Below, piece after piece: positions 16,691 through 26,167 of a stretch of DNA of 64,000 bases. The notes under the pieces are model-generated. The model was not told the DNA's origin and ran no database searches. It saw nothing but the letters and a program-made list of their open reading frames with translations. Origin of the DNA: Amycolatopsis sp. CA-126428 (GTDB lineage: Bacteria > Actinomycetota > Actinomycetes > Mycobacteriales > Pseudonocardiaceae); assembly GCF_002904335.1 (NCBI RefSeq), contig NZ_PPHF01000074.1:496001-560000 (forward strand), in the 5' to 3' direction. The position numbers and the translations under genes are program-made. The number at the start of each line of letters is the position of its first letter. Position 1 is the stretch's first letter.

Positions 16691-19600
16691 GTGCGGAGCA
16701 GAACAGCGAGAACCATCCGGCGGGCCTGCGCGCTCGCCGTCGCCGGGAGCGCCGTCGCGGCGGTGGCCGTCGCGACGCCCGCCGTGGCCGGGCCCGCGAG
16801 CCAGACCGTCACCGCCGGGAACGCCCGCTTCCAGGTGCTGTCGCCGACCCTGATCCGCACCGAGTACGCGGGCGACGGCCGCTTCACCGACGCCGCCACC
16901 TTCAACGCCGTCGGCCGCGGCGCCTTCCCGTCCACGCCGTACACCAGCACGGTTTCGGGCGGCGTCCTCACGATCAAGACCAGCGCGACGACGTTGACCT
17001 ACCGGCTGAACTCCGGGCCGTTCGACGGCGGCAACCTCGAGTTCCGCACGACCGCCGGCGCGACCCCGGTGCTGGCGGCCCCCTGGCACCACCTGACCTG
17101 CGCGGCCGGCGCCCGGTGCGAGGCCGAAGACCTCACCACCGACGGGCTCGGCGTCGCGACCGACCACACCGGCTACACCGGCGAAGGCTTCCTCGCCGGC
17201 TTCGAAAGCACCGGGAACTCGGTGACGGCGGACGTCCTGGCGCCCACCGCGGGGACGTACTCGGTGACCGCCCGCTACGCCAACGGCCAGGGCGGCGACG
17301 GCCAGCACGTCACGCGCACCCTGACCGTCTCGGTCGACGGCGGCGCGGCGCAGAAGCTCACCCTGCCCGTGACGGCCGACTGGAACGCCTGGGCCCTGGC
17401 CTCGGTCCCGGTCACCCTCGCCGCCGGGCACCACAGCGTCCGCCTCGAGCGGACCGCGGCCGACTCCGGCAACGTCAACCTCGACGGCCTGGCCGTGCTG
17501 ACCGCCGGTGCGGCCTTCCCGCCGGCCTCGGCGCGCGCGTTCACCGGCTGCCCGGCCGGGACGAGCTGCGAGGCCGAAGCCGGCCTGCGCTCGGGGTCCG
17601 CCGTCGTGGCGACCGACCACACCGGCTACGCCGGGCGCGGGTTCGTCGCCGAGCTCAACCGCGGCTCGGCGCTGACCCACCGCGTCTCGGACGTCCCGGC
17701 CGACGGCACGTACCTGCTGCACGTCCGCTACGCCAACGGCACCGGCGGCGACGGCCGGCACGAGACGAGGACCGCGCCGGTCACCGCGAACGGCGTCACC
17801 CGCACGCTGACGCTGCCGATCACCGACAACTGGGACGCCTGGAAGAGCGCGTCCGTGCCGGTGGACCTGAAGGCGGGCACGAACGACGTCGTCCTCGGCT
17901 GCCCCGAGGACACCAGCTGCCACGTCAACGTCGACACCGTCGCCGTCACCCCGGCCGGGGGCACGGCGCCGCCGCCGCACCTCGCGCTCGGTGGCTACCG
18001 GCGCGGTCTCGACGGCGTCAACGGCGACAACGGCGCGCCGTCGACCACCGAAGGCCTCCTGCACCAGGACGGCTGGTACCTGCTCGACGACACCGTCTCC
18101 GCGCTGTACGACACGCGGACCCGCGCGGTGACGCAGCGGCCGGCCCACGGCGGAAACCCCTACCAGGACGGGTACCTCTTCGCGTTCGGCCACGACTACA
18201 AGGCCGGGCTGCGTGACCTCGCGACCCTGACCGGGCCGCCGCAGCTGCTGCCGCGCTGGGCCTACGGCGTCTGGTACTCCGAGTACATCGACCGCACCGC
18301 GGCCGACTACCGCGACACGATCCTGCCCCGGTTCCGCAGCGAAGGCGTCCCGCTGGACGTCCTGGTGACCGACACGGACTTCAAGGCGCCGGACACGTGG
18401 AACGGCTGGCAGTTCGACACCGCGAAGTTCCCCGACCCGGCCGGCTTCTTCGCCTGGTCGAAGGCCCAGGGCCTGCACAACAACCTCAACATCCACCCCA
18501 GCATCATGGGCTCGGACCCGCAGTTCGCCCGCGCCCAGGCGACGGCGAAGGGCAAGCTGGTCAAGTCGGGCTGCGGTACCGACTGCTACGTCTTCGACTG
18601 GGGCGACCCGGACCAGCTCAAGGCCTACCTCGACCTGCACGCCGGGATGATGAAGCAGGGCAACGACTTCTGGTGGCTCGACTGGTGCTGTGACGCCTCG
18701 CGCTCGAGCCTGCCCGGCGTGACCCCGGACGCGTGGATCAACCAGCAGTACGCCGATCTCGCCGCGCCGGCGACCGGCCGCGGGTTCGTCATCTCGCGGG
18801 CGTACGGCTCGCTGCAGGCGGGCGGCTACGGCGGCCCGACGGGGCTGGCGACGGGGCCGTGGGCGGACAAGCGCAGCACGCTGCACTTCACCGGCGACAC
18901 GTCCTCGACGTGGGGAACGCTGCGGATGGAGGTCGGCATCACGCCGGCGGAGTCGGCGGCGACCGGCATGTCGGCGATCAGCCACGACATCGGCGGCCAC
19001 AACGACACGACGGGCCTGCGCGGCAGCGAGACCTACACCTCCGGCGGCCAGCAGCACCAGACGGCCAAGCTGCCGGACGACATGTACGCGCGGTGGGTGC
19101 AGCTGGGCACGTTCCAGCCGATCGACCGCCTGCACAGCAACCACAGCGACCGCCTGCCGTGGCAGTACGGCGACGCGGCCAAGGCGTCGGCGACGAAGTT
19201 CCTGAACCTGCGCGAAAACCTGGTGCCCACCACCTACACGCTGGCGCAGGAAGCGGCGACGACGGGTGTCCCGGTGGTGCGCCCGACGTACCTGGAGTAC
19301 CCGGACGAGCCGGCCGCGTACACGGCGGCCCAAAGCGAGTACTTCTACGGGCCGGACATGCTGGTCGCCCCGGTGACCACCCCGGGCACGTCGGCGACGA
19401 CGTCGGTGTGGTTCCCGCCGGGGCAGTGGACGGACTACTTCACCGGCAAGACCTACGCGGGTGGCACGACCCAGCAGGTGACGTCCGACCTGGGCACGAT
19501 GCCGGTGTTCCTCCGCGCGGGTGGCATCACGGCCACGCGGACGGCCGACGTCGCGAACGACGTCCAGAACCCGCTGGACCGGGTGACGGTGACGGTGGCG

Positions 19601-19909
19601 CCGGGTGGCTCCGGGAAGTTCTCGCTGTATGAAGACAACGGCGTGTCGTCGTCGCGTTCGTCGTCGACGAAGATCGCCTACAGCGAGTGCTACGGGACGC
19701 ACACGGTGACGGTTTCGCCCGCACAGGGCTCGTTCCGGGCGGCACCCCGCGAGTGGACGGTGAAGTTCCTCGGCGTGTCGTCGGCCCCGAGCCGGGTGAA
19801 GGTCGGCAACGGCTGGGCGCCGTCGACGGCGTGGAAGTGGGACGCGGCGACGAAGACGCTGACCGTGACCGCCCCGGCCCACCCGGGCCCGGTGACGGTC
19901 ATGTACTGA
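16691..19909 (+). CDS. Secreted CBM35-GH31 glycoside hydrolase
   Basis: A 1072-residue secreted enzyme. A signal peptide (residues 1-34, ending AVA) follows GTG 16691, which has GGAACGGAG 8 nt upstream. Two CBM35-like modules (about 142-273 and 294-424) share the repeated elements VATDHTGY, VRYANG/ARYANG, GGDGxH and W-AW. The GH31 barrel follows, with WWLDW (Asp664 as probable nucleophile) and FTGDTSSTW (Asp736 as probable acid/base), then a C-terminal beta domain (SLYEDNG). The modules sit between the GH31 N-terminal beta domain and the barrel. Likely an alpha-glucosidase/alpha-xylosidase-type enzyme acting on extracellular oligosaccharides; exact specificity unknown. Confidence 0.85.
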   Translation: MRSRTARTIRRACALAVAGSAVAAVAVATPAVAGPASQTVTAGNARFQVLSPTLIRTEYAGDGRFTDAATFNAVGRGAFPSTPYTSTVSGGVLTIKTSATTLTYRLNSGPFDGGNLEFRTTAGATPVLAAPWHHLTCAAGARCEAEDLTTDGLGVATDHTGYTGEGFLAGFESTGNSVTADVLAPTAGTYSVTARYANGQGGDGQHVTRTLTVSVDGGAAQKLTLPVTADWNAWALASVPVTLAAGHHSVRLERTAADSGNVNLDGLAVLTAGAAFPPASARAFTGCPAGTSCEAEAGLRSGSAVVATDHTGYAGRGFVAELNRGSALTHRVSDVPADGTYLLHVRYANGTGGDGRHETRTAPVTANGVTRTLTLPITDNWDAWKSASVPVDLKAGTNDVVLGCPEDTSCHVNVDTVAVTPAGGTAPPPHLALGGYRRGLDGVNGDNGAPSTTEGLLHQDGWYLLDDTVSALYDTRTRAVTQRPAHGGNPYQDGYLFAFGHDYKAGLRDLATLTGPPQLLPRWAYGVWYSEYIDRTAADYRDTILPRFRSEGVPLDVLVTDTDFKAPDTWNGWQFDTAKFPDPAGFFAWSKAQGLHNNLNIHPSIMGSDPQFARAQATAKGKLVKSGCGTDCYVFDWGDPDQLKAYLDLHAGMMKQGNDFWWLDWCCDASRSSLPGVTPDAWINQQYADLAAPATGRGFVISRAYGSLQAGGYGGPTGLATGPWADKRSTLHFTGDTSSTWGTLRMEVGITPAESAATGMSAISHDIGGHNDTTGLRGSETYTSGGQQHQTAKLPDDMYARWVQLGTFQPIDRLHSNHSDRLPWQYGDAAKASATKFLNLRENLVPTTYTLAQEAATTGVPVVRPTYLEYPDEPAAYTAAQSEYFYGPDMLVAPVTTPGTSATTSVWFPPGQWTDYFTGKTYAGGTTQQVTSDLGTMPVFLRAGGITATRTADVANDVQNPLDRVTVTVAPGGSGKFSLYEDNGVSSSRSSSTKIAYSECYGTHTVTVSPAQGSFRAAPREWTVKFLGVSSAPSRVKVGNGWAPSTAWKWDAATKTLTVTAPAHPGPVTVMY

Positions 19910-19928
19910 GCCTTCCGGAGCCGGAACT

Positions 19929-19963
19929 GCCGTCGAGGCCACGGATCCCGTGGCCTCGACGGC
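19929..19963. terminator. Bidirectional terminator hairpin
   Basis: A perfect 16-bp inverted repeat (19929-19944 and 19948-19963) with a 3-nt loop lies between the convergent GH31 and DUF305 genes. There is no U tract, as is common in actinomycetes. Confidence 0.8.
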
Positions 19964-19968
19964 TCGTC

Positions 19969-20529
19969 TCATGCGGTCTTCGGGAGCAGCTCGCCTTGCC
20001 GGGTGCCCTCGGCGCCGACCTCCCGGGCCAGCTCACGGGTCTCCGCGTCCGCGCCCGAGGCCTGTTCACCTCCGGCCAGTACGACGAGCTGCGCGGCGTG
20101 CGCCCGCAGCAGCGCGACCAGCCGCCGGTCGAACCCGGCATCCCGATCGCCGCGCAACGCGACCAGATCGGCCGCCGTGACCATGCCCGGCATCCGGTGT
20201 CCGCTGTGGACGTCGCTCGCCGGCAGCCCCGCCCGGTCGCGGACGGCTCGCACCCGGGCCAGCAGCCGTTCCTGAGATCCCGCGCAGGCGTCGGCCGCCG
20301 AGCGGACCGCCGCACTCGCTGTGTGCTCCGGCGCCAGCCGGGCGGCGGTCACGGCGTTCTCCGTCATCGGCACCACCAGCTGCAGCCAGGCCACGTCCGT
20401 CGGGTTGAACGCCGCCCGGTTGACGGCGGCCTGGGTGATGGCCGCCGGGGGACCGGCCGGGGCGGTGGTGGCGCATCCGCCCATGGTCAGCGCCACCACC
20501 GCCACGGCCCCCAGGGCCCGCCGTCTCAC
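19969..20529 (-). CDS. DUF305-type secreted lipoprotein
   Basis: A 186-residue protein starting at GTG 20529, overlapping the upstream stop (GTGA). A lipoprotein signal peptide ends at TMGGC. Two DUF305-like repeats follow: AWLQLVVPMTENAVTAARLA and, in the second half, ALRGDRDAGFDRRLVALLRAHA. The usual DUF305 His-His pairs are replaced (PMTENA instead of PHHxxA), so metal binding may be lost. It is cotranscribed with the DUF1996 gene and so falls under the same GAGAGCGCTCTC operator. Confidence 0.75.
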   Translation of the reverse strand: MRRRALGAVAVVALTMGGCATTAPAGPPAAITQAAVNRAAFNPTDVAWLQLVVPMTENAVTAARLAPEHTASAAVRSAADACAGSQERLLARVRAVRDRAGLPASDVHSGHRMPGMVTAADLVALRGDRDAGFDRRLVALLRAHAAQLVVLAGGEQASGADAETRELAREVGAEGTRQGELLPKTA

Positions 20530-21458
20530 GGACGGCCGGGCAGCCGGTAGTTCGGCCCGAGCACGCTGCCGCGATCCGGCTTGTACAGGTCGAACCCGCG
20601 CGGGTCGCACTGCAGGCCGCCGTTGATGCAGTGCTTCACCAGCGCGGCCAGCGTCTCGGGGTCCCACGCGTTGAAGAAGTCGTAGTGCCACGAGTACCCG
20701 CGCCCGCTGGCCAGGTGCACGCCGGACATGTCGCCGCTGACCGGGAACGCCATCTTGAACTCCAGCATCGGCACGGCCACCGGGTGGTCGGCCGGGCACG
20801 TCAGCGTCGCCCGGTCCGGGTACGCCACGTGGCTCTTGTGGTCGGCCGAGTCCAGGTGGACGCCGTCCCAGCAGCTCGGCGCCTGGTAGCGGATGTTGAG
20901 CTGGCTGCCCTCCACGCAGTGCACGGGGACGTCCCAGTTGTGGAAGCTGTCCCCGCACTCCCAGCCCTCGATCGCGCCGGGCGCGTGCTGGAACTCGTCC
21001 TGCGTCGCCGTGACGCTCCCGGCGACGTACCGCAGGCCGGGCGGGAACGGCACCACCTTGGTGTAGTCGAGGATGCCGGACTTGTAGTAGACGACCTGCG
21101 CGAAGTTCGGCAGCACCACCTGGTTCCCGTTGTAGACCGTCGGGAACCAGTACGCCGACAGGTCGTCCGGCGCGATGCAGGTCGTGTTGCCGACGCCCGC
21201 GCCCTGCAGCGACTGCAGGGTCGTGGCCGCGTTGGTGGTCTTGTTGCCGAGGAACGTGTGGTCGTGCGAGGCGCCGGGCAGCCCGGGGAAGACGATCGGG
21301 TCGTCCGGCTGGTGGTGACTGGGGGAGCAGTTGACCTGGAACTCGTGGTGGGTCACCAGGTCGTCGGCCCCGGCGGGCGACCAGGTGGCCGCGGTCAGGA
21401 AGGCGCCTGCCAGCACGGTGGCGGCGGTGCAGGCGAGGAGCGCGGCTTTTGTTGCCAA
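20526..21458 (-). CDS. Secreted DUF1996 domain protein
   Basis: A 310-residue exported protein. I place the start at TTG 21458, preceded by GGAGGA (short 3-4 nt spacing), because the upstream frame would run through the operator. After a signal peptide come family motifs: HHEFQVNCSPSHHQPDDPIV, GASHDHTFLGNKTTN, LSAYWFPTVY, SCWDGVHLDSADHKSHVAY and SWHYDFFNAWD. DUF1996 proteins are secreted in fungi and actinomycetes and their activity is unassigned, although they often accompany carbohydrate-active enzymes. A 16-bp palindromic operator lies about 30 bp upstream, and the CBM32 hydrolase diverges from the same gap. Confidence 0.82.
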   Translation of the reverse strand: MATKAALLACTAATVLAGAFLTAATWSPAGADDLVTHHEFQVNCSPSHHQPDDPIVFPGLPGASHDHTFLGNKTTNAATTLQSLQGAGVGNTTCIAPDDLSAYWFPTVYNGNQVVLPNFAQVVYYKSGILDYTKVVPFPPGLRYVAGSVTATQDEFQHAPGAIEGWECGDSFHNWDVPVHCVEGSQLNIRYQAPSCWDGVHLDSADHKSHVAYPDRATLTCPADHPVAVPMLEFKMAFPVSGDMSGVHLASGRGYSWHYDFFNAWDPETLAALVKHCINGGLQCDPRGFDLYKPDRGSVLGPNYRLPGRP

Positions 21459-21487
21459 GGGTCCTCCACGGTGAGGGTGCCAAGGAT

Positions 21488-21503
21488 GGGAGAGCGCTCT
21501 CCC
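21488..21503. promoter_or_regulatory. LacI-type operator, GAGAGCGCTCTC copy 2
   Basis: GGGAGAGCGCTCTCCC is a perfect 16-bp palindrome upstream of the DUF1996/DUF305 operon. It contains the same 12-bp core found before the LacI gene. Confidence 0.7.
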
Positions 21504-21627
21504 ACAGCATGCGCAGCTGGGTGCGAACCTGTCAAGGAGTACCCGATTCGCCGTCCGGACAGTCATTGTCGGGTTTTCGGGCGATCCTTGACAGCGCGGG
21601 GCCGCGTGCCCAACCATCGAGCGCACT

Positions 21628-21641
21628 GGAGAGCGCTCTCC
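21628..21641. promoter_or_regulatory. LacI-type operator, GAGAGCGCTCTC copy 3
   Basis: GGAGAGCGCTCTCC is a 14-bp palindrome 32 bp upstream of the CBM32 hydrolase start. It shares the 12-bp core with copies 1 and 2, so the divergent genes on both sides of this gap are probably co-repressed. Confidence 0.7.
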
Positions 21642-21673
21642 GAGCGCCGTCCCCTTGTCGTACGGGAGTCATC

Positions 21674-23398
<1,725 letters not shown>

Positions 23399-23434
23399 CT
23401 GCCGGTGGGTCTCGGCGAGGCTTCTCATGACGGG

Positions 23435-23476
23435 CGTGGTGGTCCCTCGGTCTCTCGGTGCCGGAGGACCACCACG
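23435..23476. terminator. Terminator hairpin between convergent genes
   Basis: CGTGGTGGTCC (23435-23445) and GGACCACCACG (23466-23476) form an 11-bp perfect stem with a 20-nt loop, between the hydrolase gene and the VOC gene, which point toward each other. Confidence 0.65.
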
Positions 23477-23479
23477 CTG

Positions 23480-23830
23480 TCAGCCCTCGGCGAGGCAGAA
23501 GAGGTGTCCTTCCGGGTCTTGCAGGACGGTCCAGTCGCCGCCGCCCGGCTGGAAGTCCGGCTTGGTGGCGCCGAGGGTCAGGAATTCCTCGACGGCGCCG
23601 GCGAGATCGCCGACGCGCAGGTCGAGGTGGGCGTGCTTGGCGGCGTCCGGCCAGGCGGGGCCGCGGTAGCCCGCGACGCGCTGGAAGCCGAGACCGACCG
23701 GGCCGCCGCCGAGCTGGACGGTGTCGTCGTCGGTGTAGGTGACTTCCCAGCCGAGTGCCTTGGCGTAGAAGGCGGCGAGCGCGGCCGGGTCGGCGCAGTC
23801 GAGGACGACGGTGGTGAGTTCAGCGGGCAC
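23480..23830 (-). CDS. VOC (glyoxalase/bleomycin-resistance fold) protein
   Basis: A 116-residue single-domain VOC protein. It starts at GTG 23830 with GAAAGGA about 8 nt upstream. Typical features are VVLDCADPAALAAFYAKALGW at the N-terminus, HLDLRVGDLAGAVE in the middle (His as metal ligand) and VLQDPEGHLFCLAE at the C-terminus (Glu as metal ligand). Members are small-molecule lyases, dioxygenases or binding proteins; substrate not predictable. It diverges from an AraC-family regulator gene across 118 bp, so that regulator may control it. Confidence 0.82.
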   Translation of the reverse strand: MPAELTTVVLDCADPAALAAFYAKALGWEVTYTDDDTVQLGGGPVGLGFQRVAGYRGPAWPDAAKHAHLDLRVGDLAGAVEEFLTLGATKPDFQPGGGDWTVLQDPEGHLFCLAEG

Positions 23831-23948
23831 GGAGGGTTCCTTTCGCCGGGCTTTTCGTCGGGTGGCAGCCTGCTCGCGGTCCCGGGGCGCGGTCTTGAAG
23901 ATCCTTGCGGGCCGGAAAGTGTCGTACCCCCGGCGTACCGTCCGGGTC

Positions 23949-24743
23949 GTGCTTGAGGCAGTCGAAGTGGTGGCCCGCCCCGGGTTTTCGGTGAGCGTGG
24001 TCCGGTGCGCCGACGACCACACCGGCTGGTCGCCGGCGGAGGTGTCGGCCGGCCACCGGATGGTGCTCGTGCGCCGGGGCCGGTTCCGCAGGAAGGTCCG
24101 CGGCGTGATCGCGGACGCCGACCCGACGTCGGCGTACCTGGCGGGCCCGGGCGACGAAGAACGCTTCGCGCACCCGGCGGGCGGAGACATCTGCACGTCG
24201 GTGGAGTTCGGCGCGCGGTTGTGGCGCCGCCTCGCGGGCGACCGACCGGGCCTACCGACGGTGTACGTCGACGGCGCGCTCGAACTCGCCCACCGCCACG
24301 TGGTGGCGTCGGCGGCCGACCCGGACTACGCACTGGCGGAACAGTTGCTGACACTGGTGCGCGGCGCGATCACCCAGGCGACGCAGGCCCCGACACCGGC
24401 ATCGCCGGCTCGTGGCGACGACCGCGCAGTGGTGGCCCGGGCCCGGGAAGCGATCGTGGCGGACGACCCGGCGGCGGCCGGGCTGTTCCCGCTGGCGGAG
24501 GCGCTGGGGGTGTCGCCGTATCGGTTGAGCCGCGCGTTCCCGCGTGAGGTGGGTGTTTCGCTGACGCGTTACCGCAACCGGGTCCGGGTGAGCCGAGCCC
24601 TCGAGCGGCTGGAGGCGGGGGAGCGGGAGCTGGGAGTGCTGGCGGCGGACCTCGGCTTCGCCGACCAAGCCCATTTGACCCGCACGGTCCGCGAGTACAC
24701 GGGGGCACCACCGGGAGCAATCCGGCGGCTGCTGGCGCGCTGA
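23949..24743 (+). CDS. AraC-family transcriptional regulator
   Basis: A 264-residue regulator. Residues 1-~130 form a cupin-like sensor domain (SAGHRMVLVRRGRFRRKV, YLAGPGDEERFAHPAGGD). The C-terminal ~100 residues carry the double helix-turn-helix (LAEALGVSPYRLSRAFPREV and LGVLAADLGFADQAHLTRTVREYTGAPPGAIRR). GTG 23949 is the best start; a longer frame would overlap the VOC promoter. Divergence from the VOC gene suggests local control. Confidence 0.82.
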   Translation: MLEAVEVVARPGFSVSVVRCADDHTGWSPAEVSAGHRMVLVRRGRFRRKVRGVIADADPTSAYLAGPGDEERFAHPAGGDICTSVEFGARLWRRLAGDRPGLPTVYVDGALELAHRHVVASAADPDYALAEQLLTLVRGAITQATQAPTPASPARGDDRAVVARAREAIVADDPAAAGLFPLAEALGVSPYRLSRAFPREVGVSLTRYRNRVRVSRALERLEAGERELGVLAADLGFADQAHLTRTVREYTGAPPGAIRRLLAR

Positions 24744-25109
24744 GGTGAGTGGTCGGCGGCGGGGCGTGGGCGCCGGCGGCGGCACAGTCCGCGCGGAGGA
24801 GCCGCAAGTGTCGAGCAGCAGCGACATCACGCAGAGTGGCCGGATGGGGGAGACCGGACGAGGCGCAGTCGCGAGAAAGGCTGCGCAGGAGGCGAAATGG
24901 CAAGGAGGGGCGGCGCAGGCGGTGGGGCTAGGCGCGTGGTCACCCCCAGCGGCCACGTGAGTCACCCGCGGGCCGCTGCGCCACCCCGGGCCGGTGTCAC
25001 GTTTGCGAAACACCGGTCCGGAGTATCGTAGTCTTTCCGGCACAGGCTGTGTCAAGTTTTCGGAACAGCTACCCTGTCCGGTGTCACGTTTCATGGCTGC
25101 AGGTGGTGT
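24744..25109. other. Intergenic region with no convincing gene
   Basis: The 366-bp gap between the AraC and EspR-like genes contains a low-complexity short open frame (24745-24960) with no recognisable features or ribosome site. The right third holds three copies of an operator-like sequence, described separately. Confidence 0.6.
24994..25091. promoter_or_regulatory. Triplicate operator-like repeats before the EspR-like gene
   Basis: GTGTCACGTTT occurs at 24994-25004 and 25081-25091, and GTGTCAAGTTT at 25049-25059. The first two copies extend to 19-bp relatives (GTGTCACGTTTGCGAAACA and GTGTCAAGTTTTCGGAACA, 16 of 19 identical), and the first includes the inverted repeat GTTT-GCG-AAAC. The last copy ends 18 bp before the start codon. 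They are probably autoregulatory sites for the adjacent helix-turn-helix protein; this is inferred. Confidence 0.55.
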
Positions 25110-25547
25110 GTGGTGAGCGAAGAGCGCAGTTTCGCCGAACGGCTGGCGCACCTGATCGCGACCGTGCACCCGCCGGACCGCAAGCCCTACTCCTACCGGG
25201 AGATCGCGCACGGTGTCGCCGAGCAGACCGGTGTCACCATGTCCGCGACCCATGTCCAGCAGCTGGCCGTCGGCGCGCGCAAGGATCCGAAGCGCTCGCA
25301 CATCCAGGCGCTCGCCCAGTTCTTCGGTGTCCCGGTGACGTACTTCTTCGACGACGAGGTCGCCGGGCAGGTCGACCAGCAGGTCGAGGACGTCGTGGCG
25401 TGGCGGGACAGCGAAGCCCGGAACCTGGCGCAGCGAGCCATGCGGCTCTCGCCGCGCGATCGCGAAACCGTCACCGCGCTGCTGGATCAGCTCGGCAGCT
25501 ACGACGAGACCCGGCGTCGCACCGGCCGGCGGCGGAAGCCGGAGTGA
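25110..25547 (+). CDS. EspR-like helix-turn-helix regulator
   Basis: A 145-residue DNA-binding protein that matches the architecture of Mycobacterium tuberculosis EspR: FAERLAHLIATVHPPDRKPY, SYREIAHGV, TMSATHVQQLAVGARKDPKR, ALAQFFGVPVTYFFDDE, then a C-terminal helix pair (RDSEARNLAQRAMRLSPRDRE). EspR binds DNA as a dimer of dimers and organises chromosome regions. Two adjacent GTGs (25110 and 25113) are possible; AGGTGG favours the second. The gene overlaps the downstream peptidase gene by 4 bp. Three operator-like repeats lie upstream. Confidence 0.8.
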   Translation: MVSEERSFAERLAHLIATVHPPDRKPYSYREIAHGVAEQTGVTMSATHVQQLAVGARKDPKRSHIQALAQFFGVPVTYFFDDEVAGQVDQQVEDVVAWRDSEARNLAQRAMRLSPRDRETVTALLDQLGSYDETRRRTGRRRKPE

Positions 25548-26158
25548 CTGCGGCCGGCTCGGCTACGATGACCTCGTCCGTGTTCGCGCCCCGGTGCACC
25601 CGGCTGGCGCCCGGTGACCGGGGAGGACCCATCGACGAGCGCGGCCTGCCGGCCCTCCGCGACCGGGCACGCGAGCGCGTGCGGACGGTGCTCGCCGCCG
25701 TCCCGCTCCCGCGGCCGTGGTCGATGAACGCCTGGGTCGACGGCCTCGAAGCGTGGCGGGGCCGCGAGATCGACCTCGTCCCGATCGCGTACCGGCCTGG
25801 TCAGCCGTCCGGTGCGTGGCAGGCCCGCCCCGGCTACGACCTGATCGCTTACACCGAACGAACGTCGGCGCTGCACCAGGACCACATCATCGCCCACGAG
25901 CTGGCCCACATGCTGTGCGCGCACACCGGGACCTGCCTGATGTCGGAGGCCGAGGCCGCCGAGCTCGCGCCGGACCTGGCGCCGCGGGCGTTGTCGCACC
26001 TGCTCACGCGCGTCACCACCGGGACCGAAGAGTACGAGGCCGAGCTGATCGCCGTCCTGCTGATGAGCGCGGCGACGAGCGAGCCACCCGCCGTTCAGCC
26101 GGGCGCGTCCGGCCGAGCGGCGGATCAGGCTAGGCGGCTGGCCGCACTCCTGGGATAG
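25544..26158 (+). CDS. HExxH zinc-peptidase-like protein (ImmA/IrrE type)
   Basis: A 204-residue protein starting at a GTG that overlaps the regulator's stop (GTGA); ATG 25568 is an alternative. The zinc motif HELAH is at 118-122, followed by LCAHTG, and Glu residues in TGTEEYEAELIAVLL could supply the third ligand, as in ImmA/IrrE-type gluzincins. These peptidases usually cleave a partner helix-turn-helix repressor. Here the gene is locked between an EspR-like regulator and a 7-TM protein, so a signal-dependent cleavage of the regulator is a reasonable but untested idea. Confidence 0.75.
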   Translation: MTAAGSATMTSSVFAPRCTRLAPGDRGGPIDERGLPALRDRARERVRTVLAAVPLPRPWSMNAWVDGLEAWRGREIDLVPIAYRPGQPSGAWQARPGYDLIAYTERTSALHQDHIIAHELAHMLCAHTGTCLMSEAEAAELAPDLAPRALSHLLTRVTTGTEEYEAELIAVLLMSAATSEPPAVQPGASGRAADQARRLAALLG

Positions 26159-26167
26159 TCGCGTCCC

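Noticed and set aside
24745-24960. 71-residue open frame after the AraC gene
   Set aside because: Low complexity, no ribosome-binding site and no recognisable features; the opposite strand is equally open, as expected in GC-rich DNA.
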